Shown piece after piece: positions 25,490 to 34,759 of a stretch of DNA of 54,756 bases. The position numbers and the translations under genes were made by a program. Origin of the DNA: Bacteroidota bacterium. Lineage in GTDB: Bacteria > Bacteroidota > Bacteroidia > B-17B0 > Aurantibacillaceae. The stretch's first letter is position 1, and every line of letters starts with the position of its first letter. Below the pieces are notes generated by a model. It saw nothing but the letters and a program-made list of their open reading frames with translations, had not been told where the DNA came from and searched no databases. Where the stretch lies: positions 1 through 54,756 of the forward strand of contig JAHEYF010000023.1 in NCBI GenBank assembly GCA_023251755.1, written 5' to 3'.

Positions 25490-27202
25490 ATGAAAAAAAG
25501 AATTACCATTATCGGAAGCCTCATCTTGTGTTGTGCTGTTGAAAGCAAAGCGCAGCTGGCTAACGGGAGCATTGCCCCCGACTGGACCTTAAGTGATATT
25601 AACGGAACAAGTCATAATTTATATGGCGACCTGAATACCGGTAAAACAGTGTACATGGATATTTCGGCCACCTGGTGCGGGCCCTGCTGGAGTTACCACA
25701 ATACCGGAGCCTTTGAATCGCTGTGGACGGCCCATGGCCCCACTGGCGGAACAAACGTAAGCGCCTCCACCACCAACGATGTAATGGTTTATTTTATCGA
25801 AGGCGATGGTGCAACCGGTACCAATGCCCTGCACGGTATAAGCGGCGTTGACGGCTCCACACAGGGCAACTGGGTAAGCGGGGCTTCACATCCTATTCTT
25901 GACCCTCCCTCAGCACTCATCAATCCGTTTAACACCAGTTATGCCATTTCAGCTTTCCCAACTATTTACATGGTGTGCCCCGACCGTACACTAAAAGACC
26001 TGGGCCAGCCAACTGCCTCCAGCATGTATTCGTCAAAATCCAGCTGCAAAGTTGCTTCCACCGGCCTTGATGCTCAAATGATGGCCTCCTCCCTTTTAAA
26101 CCCCGGACTTGGTTCCTGCGACAGTGTGAACCCTAAATTCCTTCTGGGAAACATAGGTACCACCACTTTAACTTCGGCTACCATTACCTATAAAGTAGAT
26201 GGCGTGACACAAAAAACATTTAACTGGACGGGTAGCCTGGCTACATACAACAACACCACCATTACCGGTATTAAATTAGGCGCCTCTTCTGTAGGTACAC
26301 ACACCATTACGGCAACCGTTTCGAACCCCAACAACGGAACCGATGTTCTGGCATCCAACAATGCAACAACTGTAACCTTCAGCATATTTGCATCAGCAGG
26401 AGCCCCGCTGGTTACCCAAAATTTTGAAGGCGGTTCCCTGCCTTCCGGCTGGGTTGTTGATAACGGAGGGAACTCACTCAACTTTTCCATTGCCCCGTAC
26501 GGCTTTAGCTCCGGTCACGGCCTTGGTTTGGGCTGGTATGTTACAAACGCCGGGGTTGTTACAACCGTCACGCTTGGTTTGCCCATGAATTTTACCAATA
26601 CAACTTCTCCTCAAATGACCTTCGACATGACTTACGCACAGCGTACTGCGGCCTCCAACGATAAATTAGAAATACAGGCCTCTGCCGATTGCGGCAATAC
26701 CTGGACAACCGTGTACAGCAAATCAGGTGCTGCCCTGGCTACGGTACCCCCTTCTAGTGCCGGATTTGTTCCCACCATGCCCAGTGTTGCTTCGCAATGG
26801 AAACATGAAACCGTAAACTTATCGGCTTACGCAGGTCTTTCGAATGTTGCACTCCGCATGCAGGGAATCTCTGACCATGGAAACAATGCCTTTTTTGATA
26901 ACATCAACGTAACCGCTACTATGGGTGTTAAAGAAACAGCAGGCATTTCTTCGGTAAATGTTTACCCCAACCCGGTTGCCCACACAGCCAATGTGCAATT
27001 TGAGTTAAGTACAGGCAACAAAGTGTCCTTAACAATGGTAAATGCATTAGGCCAGGTGGTATACACCGAAGAACTGGGCAACCTGGCCGCAGGACAACAC
27101 CTGCAAAGCATCAGTGTTGAATCCTTCAGCGATGGTTTGTATTTCTTAAACATCAATACAGGAAATGCATTAGTAAGTAAAAAAATTACAATTAACAAAT
27201 AA
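25490..27202 (+). CDS. Thioredoxin-fold exoprotein with T9SS type A domain
   Basis: 570 residues with signal peptide 1-22 (ESKAQ). Residues about 28-180 form a TlpA/AhpC-like thioredoxin domain: APDWTLSDINGTSHNLYGDL, then CGPC at 63-66 (ATWCGPCW) and a cis-Pro strand (AISAFPTIYMV). A CARDB-like sandwich follows (about 205-300), then a choice-of-anchor J/MAM-like jelly roll opening NFEGGSLPSGWVVDNGG and ending NAFFDNINV (308-480), then a type A sorting domain (491-570: VYPNPVAH ... SDGLYFLNI). A cell-surface thiol oxidoreductase-like protein is likely; the partner is unknown. The architecture parallels the Omp28-like exoprotein at 8575, but the modules are different. It ends in a terminator. 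Confidence 0.87.
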   Translation: MKKRITIIGSLILCCAVESKAQLANGSIAPDWTLSDINGTSHNLYGDLNTGKTVYMDISATWCGPCWSYHNTGAFESLWTAHGPTGGTNVSASTTNDVMVYFIEGDGATGTNALHGISGVDGSTQGNWVSGASHPILDPPSALINPFNTSYAISAFPTIYMVCPDRTLKDLGQPTASSMYSSKSSCKVASTGLDAQMMASSLLNPGLGSCDSVNPKFLLGNIGTTTLTSATITYKVDGVTQKTFNWTGSLATYNNTTITGIKLGASSVGTHTITATVSNPNNGTDVLASNNATTVTFSIFASAGAPLVTQNFEGGSLPSGWVVDNGGNSLNFSIAPYGFSSGHGLGLGWYVTNAGVVTTVTLGLPMNFTNTTSPQMTFDMTYAQRTAASNDKLEIQASADCGNTWTTVYSKSGAALATVPPSSAGFVPTMPSVASQWKHETVNLSAYAGLSNVALRMQGISDHGNNAFFDNINVTATMGVKETAGISSVNVYPNPVAHTANVQFELSTGNKVSLTMVNALGQVVYTEELGNLAAGQHLQSISVESFSDGLYFLNINTGNALVSKKITINK

Positions 27203-27290
27203 AGGTTTGTGGATTACGGTTGATAAAAGGAGACCGGTTGAATTGTGAGCTGCATGGACACCGGTTTCCATTTTATTGTTTGTAAAAGAA

Positions 27291-27320
27291 AAACTCAGGT
27301 AAAAAACCTGGGTTTTTTTA
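27291..27320 (+). terminator. Intrinsic terminator of the thioredoxin-fold gene
   Basis: AAACTCAGGT/ACCTGGGTTT (27291-27300 with 27306-27315, one G-U) with a 5-base loop, then seven T. Confidence 0.8.
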
Positions 27321-27381
27321 TTGTGCCCTTGTTTCCTATCTTTAACCTGCTTGCAATCGTTCCACTGTACACAAATTTATT

Positions 27382-28902
27382 ATGGCTTCATCAAAAGAAT
27401 TGTTTCACCTCATACAATCATTAACTACAGCAGAGAAAGCCTATTTTAAAAAACAATCTTCTTTTGGTTCCTCTGCTTTAAACAAAGGGTATATCAAATT
27501 ATTCGATATCCTCGCCGGCCTCGGTCAGTACGATGAGGAAATCATCAAAAAGAAATCAGAGAAATTCCCCTTTTCCAACTATTTATCCAAAGCTAAAAAC
27601 CAGCTTTACCACAGCATACTTAAAACCTTAAGGGGTTTTTACCTGCCCAACTCCATCGACCTGCAATTACAGGAAATTATACAGGAGGTAGAATTACTAT
27701 ACAACAAAGCGCTTATTTCCCTGTGCATGAATACCATCAAAAAGGGAAAGGAAATTGCCCGCGAGCGCGAACGCTTTTTGTATTATTTATTATTTATGGA
27801 CTGGGAATTGAGGGCAATGAGCTGGAGCATAGAAAACACCTGGACCGAGCAATTCTATGAGGAATTAAGAACAGGTATCAGGTTGTTTGCAAATTATATT
27901 GAAACCTATGAATCCGGTAACAAGGTAAAACAATTATTGTACAGTACTGATGCAGATAGCCGGAAACAGAGGGAATCAAATGAGCTGATCGATACTTTTT
28001 TAATGAAGGATGTGACCGACGGTTTTTCAGCCCGTGCCCAAACCGTTATTTTGGGAACTAAGTTTATTGTGTATATGAAGCGCAACCAACTCAGTAATAT
28101 GTATGACCAGAAAGCAGCACATCTCGGAGTATTTGAACAACATTCCTTTCTTAAAACAGATTTTCCGGTTGCTTATCTCGGCGCACTTTCAAATACTGCC
28201 CTAACAGCTATCGAACTGTATAAATACAAGGAGGCCTTAAGCTTTATTGATAAATTAGAACACTTTCTGTCCACCATCAGGGAGAACAGAGCCTTTTTAA
28301 AAATTAAAGGGATGGAATTCATTGACTCTTTGAAATTATCGTTGTGCATTATTAAAGGCGAAACCAATAACACAGTCATCCAGATCAGGCAGGTAGAATC
28401 TCATTTGTCTGTTTACAAAACAAACAGTTTATTTTCGTGGAACGAATGTATTTATGACATTGCTTACGCCCTGTTTACAATGGGAGAATTTAAAAAATCC
28501 AGAAAATACATTTTTCAAATAGTGCATGAAGCGGAAGGAAAAATGAATGAGAATTATCTTTTAAAATACAAGTTGTTGGGTGCCATCACTAACTATGAAC
28601 TGGAAGATTATGATTTGCTGGAACATTCCATTCAGCAACTGAATAAATTTTTTGATACACCAGGCTCTCAGGACTGCTTCGAAAAACAACTGCTGGTATT
28701 ACTGCGCAACACCCTGGAAGTAGCTACAAAAAGCGAAAAAATAAAACTATTTGATAAATACCTGCGCTCCCAAAAAACCGATAAAATCATTACCCGGCTT
28801 ATAGGCATTGATTATACAACATGGCTAACAGCAAAAGCGAAGAATACACTGATGAGCAATATATACCTTGAAAAATTTAAACAATCCCAAAACCCCGGTT
28901 GA
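27382..28902 (+). CDS. Helical-repeat protein, paralogue A of a Bacteroidota family
   Basis: 506 residues, all-helical by composition, no signal peptide. The N-terminal motif ELFHLIQSLTTAEKAYFKKQ, then a KLF step, is shared with the protein at 29872 (ELKELINTLTPAEKNKFKDY), and the lengths match, so the two are paralogues. The middle and C-terminal parts look like degenerate TPR helices (ALSFIDKLEHFL, GEFKKSRKYIFQIV). I know no function. TPR folds mediate protein contacts. A TATCTTTA box at 27337-27344 lies 37 bases before the ATG. It is probably cytoplasmic. Confidence 0.75.
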   Translation: MASSKELFHLIQSLTTAEKAYFKKQSSFGSSALNKGYIKLFDILAGLGQYDEEIIKKKSEKFPFSNYLSKAKNQLYHSILKTLRGFYLPNSIDLQLQEIIQEVELLYNKALISLCMNTIKKGKEIARERERFLYYLLFMDWELRAMSWSIENTWTEQFYEELRTGIRLFANYIETYESGNKVKQLLYSTDADSRKQRESNELIDTFLMKDVTDGFSARAQTVILGTKFIVYMKRNQLSNMYDQKAAHLGVFEQHSFLKTDFPVAYLGALSNTALTAIELYKYKEALSFIDKLEHFLSTIRENRAFLKIKGMEFIDSLKLSLCIIKGETNNTVIQIRQVESHLSVYKTNSLFSWNECIYDIAYALFTMGEFKKSRKYIFQIVHEAEGKMNENYLLKYKLLGAITNYELEDYDLLEHSIQQLNKFFDTPGSQDCFEKQLLVLLRNTLEVATKSEKIKLFDKYLRSQKTDKIITRLIGIDYTTWLTAKAKNTLMSNIYLEKFKQSQNPG

Positions 28903-29189
28903 TTTTTTTCTGGCTGCATAAATACAACAACAGTCCCCGCCTCTTACACAAAAATAAATAATCTGCACAAGAACGAATTGTAATTAAATGCAAAAATTAG
29001 TTATTTTAAATAATTGATTTTCAAAATTTTACAATTCAATTTTTCAATGTTTTAGTATAATTGAAATGTAATGTTTGCCAAATATCGGGATTGAAATGTA
29101 ATAATCACTGCCTAAATTAGTCACATACCTTATAAGGTAGAGCGTCTGCGGAGAAAAAAAATTGAGTTTAATCCTAAAAACAAAATTTC

Positions 29190-29600
29190 ATGAGAGCGAT
29201 CCATTCATTCAAATCGCACCTGGTGATGGTGTATGCCCGGTTGATGAAAAAAATTATGCACAGGGTGAAATCAGTAAACAAAAAAGTGAACAAGTCCAGG
29301 GAAATAGCAACAGTTATTGTTTCCGGCAACACACTTACTGTACAATACATGGTTGCTGAACACAGCCATGTTAAATTAAACATTTACAATTCAACAAATG
29401 AATTGGTTGAAACCATTGAGGATGCTTTTGAAGAAATGGAAGGTTGTTACAAAATTACCTACCGCCTCGGCAATAAATACAAGGGTGGTGAATACATACT
29501 GAACCTGCTTATAAATGGGAAAACAGTTTACACCAAAAATTTTAATACCCCTGTCCCTCAATTTACCCAGACTTACCCTGCCCTTTACTCGTTTTTATAA
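29190..29600 (+). CDS. Small protein with a sorting-domain-like beta-sandwich, no signal peptide
   Basis: 136 residues from the ATG at 29190 (MRAIHSFKSHLVM; later Met at residues 13 and 19 are possible). The first 40 residues are strongly basic (KKIMHRVKSVNKKVNKSRE). Residues about 42-115 follow the pattern of T9SS type A sorting or FlgD-Ig modules: VKLNIYNSTNELVETI, then a G-C-Y turn, KGGEYILNLLINGKTVYTK. It lacks the PNP motif and any export signal and continues past the domain (PVPQFTQTYPALYSFL). It sits between the two helical-repeat paralogues. A cytoplasmic mimic or a decayed exoprotein end are both possible. Confidence 0.55.
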   Translation: MRAIHSFKSHLVMVYARLMKKIMHRVKSVNKKVNKSREIATVIVSGNTLTVQYMVAEHSHVKLNIYNSTNELVETIEDAFEEMEGCYKITYRLGNKYKGGEYILNLLINGKTVYTKNFNTPVPQFTQTYPALYSFL

Positions 29601-29871
29601 AGCCCCGCAGGTGCTGTTAACAGATGCCAACCGCCTTTGAATGAGTATACCCTTAACCCTTTGTATACAGAGGAAGAAACTCTGTAAATGACTGCATGAA
29701 CAGGCTGATCATCCTTTAGGAATATCAACAACAGACCTTCTTTATTTTTTTGTTTTCAATAAGTTTTTTATATTTAGACGAAAGGTGCCGGCCTGTAGGA
29801 ATAAGCTCCCGATGCAAGGCACTGAAGAGTGCCCCCCCTGTTAAAAAATGGTATAACAAAAAAGAGAAGGA

Positions 29872-31380
29872 ATGAAGACACCCTCCAATGAATTGAAGGA
29901 ATTAATAAATACGTTAACACCCGCCGAAAAAAACAAGTTTAAGGACTATTGTAAAAGTAAAAGGGATGCAGGGACTATAGAATACCTGAAACTGTTTGCT
30001 GTTTATTGCGGAAAATCCTTTGCCAGCGACAGTGAAATAAAACAAGCCCATAAATTTAAGAACCTACCGCGCATCAAGGCTTACCTGAATCAGCAATTAT
30101 TTAATTTTCTTACCGAAACCGCTCAAAAATCAGTAGACAAAGACTTGTGTGATATGATTGTGCTGGCAGAAGTACTGATCAAACGTTCCCTGTTTAAACA
30201 AAGCCTCGCCGTACTGGCCAAAGCAAAAAACTTAGCCAACTTAGAGGAACGTTACAATTACACTTTAATAATAAACCAGAAAACGATGAACGCCCATAAC
30301 TACCTGCGCAATGTTGATTACTGGAACTATTATACACAGGAATACAGGGACAAAGAATTTGCAGCGACCATCAATAAATTAGTGATAGATCAGGATGTGC
30401 AGTCGCACGGCCTCAACATGACCCGGTTTCAGGTGAGACAGGATGAATTGTTGCGCAGCCCAGAAGCCCTGAAAGAATTTGAAAAAACGCTTTTGCCCCT
30501 GTTAAAAAAGGGAGACGATTACCCCCAGACAATCGCTTCTAAATTTCAATACAATAGTATTGTAGGCTATTATTATCTACAGCTCAACAATTTTGACAAG
30601 GCTATATTTTATATTAAGCACTGCTGTGAGCTGTACGACCAAAACAAATACCTGCACAGCACCCGCCCCATGTTCAGAGTGATAACACTGGGCAATTTAA
30701 TGTGCGCTTATGCAACAGGCAAAAAATTTGAAGAACTTAAACAGGTCTTACTAAAACTGAACAGCCTTCATTTTAAAGATAAATTCCACGCAAGCTTTGC
30801 CCTGCAATTATATTGGGTCTACGAATCCAATTACTGCAAAAACAGGTACGATTACCCCAACAGAAAAAAATCATTAAAAAAATTAGAGCTGGATTTTTTA
30901 AAGCAGTACACCGAGGTATTTATTCAAAACAAAATACCCATTGTCACAAATATTTCCATCAATTATTTTATTGACGGCAATCCTAAAAAAGCATTGGAAT
31001 GGCTGAATAAATTAGACGAATACAGCACACATACAAATTACAAAAGCCTGTTTGCAGTCATCCGTTTATACCGTTTGATTATTTATTTTGAAATGGATAA
31101 AATTGACCTGTTGCAATACTCCATTGCCAACACCTATCGTTCGCTGCAACACAGCAATTTGCTGTTTAACCTCGAAAAAGTACTGATTAAAATGCTGGGA
31201 AAACTGCTGGAAGAAAACAGTCCAAAATACAGGGAACAGGTGTACAAGGTTGCCCGTGCTGAATTAGAACCTTTGAAAAAAGACAATTCAGTGTGGCATG
31301 TACTGCTGATTTTTAATTTTATGGGCTGGCTCGATTGTAAAATTGAAAGCACAAATTTTAATCACCTGATGAATAAATAA
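29872..31380 (+). CDS. Helical-repeat protein, paralogue B of a Bacteroidota family
   Basis: 502 residues, paralogous to the protein at 27382: the same N-terminal LINTLTPAEKNKFK block followed by YLKLF, then AYLNQQLFNFL in place of the other's NQLYHSILKTL, and TPR-like helices (YYYLQLNNFDKAIFYIKHC, KALEWLNKLDEYS). No signal peptide, membrane segment or catalytic motif. Upstream, TTTG (29749-29752) and TATATTTA (29769-29776) with a 16-base spacer form a weak promoter. The duplication with an intervening small gene suggests a local family expansion; the function is unknown. Confidence 0.75.
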   Translation: MKTPSNELKELINTLTPAEKNKFKDYCKSKRDAGTIEYLKLFAVYCGKSFASDSEIKQAHKFKNLPRIKAYLNQQLFNFLTETAQKSVDKDLCDMIVLAEVLIKRSLFKQSLAVLAKAKNLANLEERYNYTLIINQKTMNAHNYLRNVDYWNYYTQEYRDKEFAATINKLVIDQDVQSHGLNMTRFQVRQDELLRSPEALKEFEKTLLPLLKKGDDYPQTIASKFQYNSIVGYYYLQLNNFDKAIFYIKHCCELYDQNKYLHSTRPMFRVITLGNLMCAYATGKKFEELKQVLLKLNSLHFKDKFHASFALQLYWVYESNYCKNRYDYPNRKKSLKKLELDFLKQYTEVFIQNKIPIVTNISINYFIDGNPKKALEWLNKLDEYSTHTNYKSLFAVIRLYRLIIYFEMDKIDLLQYSIANTYRSLQHSNLLFNLEKVLIKMLGKLLEENSPKYREQVYKVARAELEPLKKDNSVWHVLLIFNFMGWLDCKIESTNFNHLMNK

Positions 31381-31717
31381 ACCGGGTTTTAGGTCACTCA
31401 ACAAGAATTTAAGTGAGCACCCGTTCTTATTACAAAAGGTTGACTCTTTCATTTCTATTGTAATTGATTGTAAACAACTGATTCAGCTTTTGATATTCGT
31501 TACAACTAAATATAATTTACACTGCAAATGTGAATAATTCATACTTGTATCAATAAATTATCACTCTAATGTGTTGAAATCCATTGCTTTAATATATTTC
31601 CTCCTTGTTTCCTGCCAAAAACTCCTGGTAATTATTGCTATATGTTGACTTGATAGGCTGTTTTACCTTCCTTTATTTTGCAAGGCAGCAATTGTTTATG
31701 ATTTAGGTTGATGTAGT
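31381..31717. other. Intergenic region, no gene seen
   Basis: About 340 AT-rich bases after the helical-repeat gene. ACCGGG near 31381 and CCCG near 31422 could close a loose stem with CACT/AGTG inside, but no T-run makes it a clear terminator. No open frame of note. Confidence 0.4.
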
Positions 31718-31761
31718 ACCAGCACACCGGGGTGAATGAGTAGGTAGCCCCGGTTGCTGGT
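31718..31761 (+). other. Long hairpin upstream of the rplU promoter
   Basis: ACCAGC pairs with GCTGGT (31718-31723, 31756-31761) and ACCGGGG with CCCCGGT (31726-31732, 31748-31754), with a small internal bulge and a 15-base loop. It is followed by TTATTTCTTT. It lies before the rplU promoter, so it is not in the rplU leader. It could be a terminator or the end of a small RNA. Confidence 0.6.
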
Positions 31762-31793
31762 TATTTCTTTAAAAGCCTTTTCCTGTATTTTTC

Positions 31794-31824
31794 TTTGGAT
31801 AATTAAAAAGATTCCCTATCTTTG
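31794..31824 (+). promoter_or_regulatory. Bacteroidota-type promoter of rplU-rpmA
   Basis: TTTG (31794-31797), 19-base spacer, TATCTTTG (31817-31824): an exact match to the TTTG/TAnnTTTG promoter. The ATG follows 39 bases later. This is the cleanest promoter in the window. Confidence 0.85.
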
Positions 31825-31863
31825 CCCTCCAAATTTTTATTAACATTTAATCATTCATTACCC

Positions 31864-32358
31864 ATGTATGCAATTGTAGATATAGCCGGGCAACAATTCA
31901 AAGTGGAACGTGGCAAAAAAGTTTACGTTCACCGCCTGAAGGCTAACGAGGGTGCTGATGTTGAATTCGACAAAGTATTGTTGATCGACAACGACGGTAA
32001 AATTACCGTAGGCAGCCCAACCGTTGATGGTGCTAAAGTAGCAGCCACAGTGGTATCGCACTTAAGAGGCGACAAAGTACTTGTTTTCAAAAAGAAAAGA
32101 AGAAAAAGCTACCAGAAAATGAACGGTCACCGTCAGGACTTTACACAACTCCTTATTCAGGGTGTGTTAGGAAAAGGCGAAACCGTTAAGGAAAAACTGG
32201 AAGTTAAAAAAGCTGAACCTAAAGTAAAGGCCAAAGTTGAAGCTGTAGTGGCTGAAATAACCGAAGCGAAAAAAGCTCCGGCTAAAAAAGCAGCAGCTAA
32301 AAAAGCTCCCGCAAAAAAAGCAGCAGCTAAAAAAGTAACTAAAAAGAAAGAAGATTAA
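31864..32358 (+). CDS. rplU: 50S ribosomal protein L21 with Lys/Ala-rich tail
   Basis: Binds 23S rRNA in the large subunit. 164 residues from the ATG at 31864 ([15 protein letters not shown]); an earlier in-frame ATT/CTC stretch is promoter. The conserved L21 core fills residues 1-103 ([33 protein letters not shown]). The remaining 60 residues are an extension ending in repeats of [12 protein letters not shown], absent from the roughly 103-residue E. coli protein but common in Bacteroidota as basic, probably disordered tails. It is followed 75 bases later by rpmA, the usual L21-L27 operon. Confidence 0.97.
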   Translation: MYAIVDIAGQQFKVERGKKVYVHRLKANEGADVEFDKVLLIDNDGKITVGSPTVDGAKVAATVVSHLRGDKVLVFKKKRRKSYQKMNGHRQDFTQLLIQGVLGKGETVKEKLEVKKAEPKVKAKVEAVVAEITEAKKAPAKKAAAKKAPAKKAAAKKVTKKKED

Positions 32359-32378
32359 TAACCTGATTCGGAATACAA

Positions 32379-32403
32379 AATTCAGAATGTAAAATTCTGA
32401 ATT
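32379..32403. repeat. Inverted repeat between rplU and rpmA
   Basis: AATTCAGAAT-GTAAA-ATTCTGAATT, a perfect 10-bp stem without a T-run, followed by further AATTCTTAATT units. It is a possible mRNA-processing or stability element in the ribosomal protein operon. Confidence 0.6.
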
Positions 32404-32433
32404 CTTAATTTTGAATTCTTAATTTAAAACAAA

Positions 32434-32703
32434 ATGGCACATAAAAAAGGGGCCGGTAGTACCAAAAACGGCCGCGAATCACACAGTAAACGTTTAGGCA
32501 TCAAAATATTTGGTGGACAAGGCGCTGTTGCAGGTAATATTATTGTACGCCAAAGAGGTACCAAACACCATCCCGGTGAAAACGTAGGAATGGGTAAAGA
32601 TCATACTTTACACGCTTTGGTTGATGGCATCGTAGTATTTAAAAAGAAAAGAGACGACAGATCTTTCGTGTCGGTTCAACCACACGCTGTAGCTCAGGCT
32701 TAA
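32434..32703 (+). CDS. rpmA: 50S ribosomal protein L27
   Basis: 89 residues, the normal length, with [21 protein letters not shown] at the N-terminus and [25 protein letters not shown]. The N-terminal tail reaches the peptidyl transferase centre. It starts directly with MAHKKG, without the cleavable extension found in Firmicutes L27. It is the second gene of the rplU operon, with a terminator 22 bases after the stop. Confidence 0.98.
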   Translation: MAHKKGAGSTKNGRESHSKRLGIKIFGGQGAVAGNIIVRQRGTKHHPGENVGMGKDHTLHALVDGIVVFKKKRDDRSFVSVQPHAVAQA

Positions 32704-32724
32704 TTGTAACTGAAATAATTTAAG

Positions 32725-32752
32725 AATCCCGGTTGAACAGCCGGGATTTTTT
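32725..32752 (+). terminator. Intrinsic terminator of rplU-rpmA
   Basis: AATCCCGG/CCGGGATT (32725-32732 with 32741-32748), 8-base loop, then TTTTTT. Confidence 0.9.
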
Positions 32753-32821
32753 GTTTTCACACAATTCCTCCTCTTAAGTAGTTTTCGATACAATTCCTAA
32801 ACAATTTGTAGCTTTACCCGC

Positions 32822-33889
32822 ATGAAACCTATACTAATAACTCTGACTTATATAGTGATAGCGCTATCACCAACGCGGTTCTTTTCACAAACTCAGGCTA
32901 TGAAAAAAAATACGGTCAAAGAAACAAGCCCTGTATTGCTTATTCACGGCGGGGCCGGGACAATTTTGAAAAAGAACATGAGCCCCGAAAAAGAAAAAGC
33001 TTACCGTGCAGCACTTTCAGAAGTTCTGCAAAAAGGCTACGATACCCTTGAAAAAGGTGGTACAGCCTTAGATGCGGTGGAAATAGTGATCCGCATGATG
33101 GAAGACTCCCCCTTGTTCAATGCTGGTAAGGGCTCGGTGTTTACCAGCGACGGGAAAAATGAAATGGACGCTGCGGTTATGAACGGGGCCGACCTGAAAG
33201 CGGGATCGGTGGCCGGCGTGCACACCATTAAAAACCCCATCAGTGCCGCTCGTGCAGTGATGGAAAAATCGCAACACGTGATGATGATTGGTAGCGGTGC
33301 AGAAAAGTTTGCCCAACAACAAAAGTTAGAAATTGTAGACACCGCTTATTTTTTCGACCAGAACCGCTGGGACCAATTGCAGAAAATAAAAAAAAGTGAA
33401 AAACAACAGCTCGACCATTCGGGCGATACCACGGGAATGCTCCTCCCGCACAAGGATAGTAAATTTGGCACCGTTGGGGCCGTTGCGCTGGATAAATACG
33501 GGAACCTGGCCGCAGGCACTTCAACCGGTGGCATGACCAATAAAAAATACGGGCGCGTTGGCGATGCCCCCATTATAGGCGCAGGTACTTATGCCAACAA
33601 CAACAGTTGTGCTGTTTCGGCCACCGGCCATGGCGAATATTTTATCCGTTACACCGTAGCCCATGATATAGCTGCCCTGGTTGAGTACAAAGGGCTAAAT
33701 GTAAAACAGGCCGCGGAAGAAGTGGTGATGAAAAAATTGCTGAAAGCAGGTGGAGAGGGCGGCGTAATTGTGCTTGATGCAAAAGGAAATTTTGCCATGC
33801 CCTTTAATACAGAAGGAATGTACAGGGGTTATATGCTGCGGGGTAAAACGCCGCAGGTCATGATTTACAAGGACGAGGTCAAACCCTGA
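32822..33889 (+). CDS. Isoaspartyl peptidase / L-asparaginase (Ntn-hydrolase), exported
   Basis: Threonine Ntn-hydrolase of the plant-type asparaginase (IaaA/EcAIII) family, which removes isoaspartate from dipeptides and hydrolyses asparagine. 355 residues with a signal peptide (ITLTYIVIALSPTRFFSQ), so periplasmic. Motifs: LLIHGGAGT 39-47, FNAGKGSVFT 99-108, nucleophile Thr217 in KFGTVGAVAL (precursor is cut before it), GTSTGG 232-237, GRVGDAPIIGAG 244-255, GHGEYFIR. The segment before Thr217 is the usual flexible linker. TAGCTTTA sits just before the ATG. A terminator follows, and no partner gene is adjacent. Confidence 0.95.
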   Translation: MKPILITLTYIVIALSPTRFFSQTQAMKKNTVKETSPVLLIHGGAGTILKKNMSPEKEKAYRAALSEVLQKGYDTLEKGGTALDAVEIVIRMMEDSPLFNAGKGSVFTSDGKNEMDAAVMNGADLKAGSVAGVHTIKNPISAARAVMEKSQHVMMIGSGAEKFAQQQKLEIVDTAYFFDQNRWDQLQKIKKSEKQQLDHSGDTTGMLLPHKDSKFGTVGAVALDKYGNLAAGTSTGGMTNKKYGRVGDAPIIGAGTYANNNSCAVSATGHGEYFIRYTVAHDIAALVEYKGLNVKQAAEEVVMKKLLKAGGEGGVIVLDAKGNFAMPFNTEGMYRGYMLRGKTPQVMIYKDEVKP

Positions 33890-33911
33890 AGATTTATATA
33901 CTATTCTGATG

Positions 33912-33941
33912 AAGCCCTCCTATTTACAAGGTGGGCTTTTT
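33912..33941 (+). terminator. Intrinsic terminator of the asparaginase gene
   Basis: AAGCCC/GGGCTT (33912-33917 with 33933-33938) with an inner CC/GG pair and a T-run at 33937-33941. Confidence 0.8.
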
Positions 33942-33973
33942 CATTTTAAGAAGTTCAGGAAAAAAATGTTATC

Positions 33974-34738
33974 TCAAATAGCCACCAAACGTATACTAAA
34001 TCCATAACTCAGGGGGCCGTAGTAACGAAATGTTTTGGCACTTTTATAATCAAGATGACGATACCAGGCTTTGTTGCCTGCATGGGAAGTGGATGACCAC
34101 CAAAAACCGGTTGCCCGTATACCCGGGTCGCCCAATTTACCATCAAACATTACACAACCAGCCGCACGGGCAGTGAAACCGCTTTCGTTGGTCGGCCATA
34201 CGTTAAGGAAGGTATTCCAGCCCTGGCTGCCTTCAATTTTTAATTTTTCGCCTTCATTGGCTCCCCTCCAGTTTACGTTATCGGCATCGGCCTGGCTCAT
34301 ACCAAGCTGCATTTCCAATTGTTTCCAGTCTTCATCGGTAGGTACACGCCAGCCCGCCGGGGCGATGTTATGTGTACCACTAACAGCGTACCAGTTGTAG
34401 AGATGAAAATTTGTATTGTCCTGTTCATAAAACCTGGCCTGGGTATTACCCGGAATAGCCCACTTGTTGGTGTCGGGATAATTAGACAGGGTGCCATTTA
34501 CACCTGCAATATCAGTACCGTCGCTAAAGTGTTCTACCCTCAGGTCTTCGGCCATCCACCACTGGCTGCCTATCTTTATGGTTTTATAAATATTACCATC
34601 CACGTCGGTTACACTACCGGTTTCAGGAGGAGCAATTTCTTTGTCTTTTTTGTGACACTGGCTACCTGTGCAGGCCAAAAAAACAAGTAGTAAAATAATG
34701 AGGTGCGGCTTATTGTATGTATTTTTTATATCCTTCAT
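33974..34738 (-). CDS. FISUMP-domain lipoprotein
   Basis: 254 residues with an N-terminal hydrophobic stretch ending LLVFLACTGSQC; the Cys after FLA is a plausible lipidation site. The domain that follows is the Fibrobacter succinogenes major paralogous (FISUMP) domain: DGNIYKTIKIGSQWWMAEDL, LYNWYAV, PAGWRVPTDEDWKQLE, TGFWWSST and YGFSIRLV at the end. The fold is related to C-type-lectin-like formylglycine-generating proteins but lacks a known activity. It is 21 bases downstream of the VEKYY-domain gene at 34760 and last in a six-gene minus-strand run. It is probably a surface or periplasmic component of that system. Confidence 0.87.
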   Translation of the reverse strand: MKDIKNTYNKPHLIILLLVFLACTGSQCHKKDKEIAPPETGSVTDVDGNIYKTIKIGSQWWMAEDLRVEHFSDGTDIAGVNGTLSNYPDTNKWAIPGNTQARFYEQDNTNFHLYNWYAVSGTHNIAPAGWRVPTDEDWKQLEMQLGMSQADADNVNWRGANEGEKLKIEGSQGWNTFLNVWPTNESGFTARAAGCVMFDGKLGDPGIRATGFWWSSTSHAGNKAWYRHLDYKSAKTFRYYGPLSYGFSIRLVAI

Positions 34739-34759
34739 AACACGTACTAAAAATGGATT

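Noticed and set aside
25172..28970. 14-base identity AATAATCTGCACAA downstream of two genes (25172-25185 and 28957-28970)
   Set aside because: Short, AT-rich and without symmetry or shared flanks; chance cannot be excluded.
29060..29102. Direct repeat ATTGAAATGTAAT, 30 bases apart
   Set aside because: Low complexity in an AT-rich gap and only two copies; no function can be argued.
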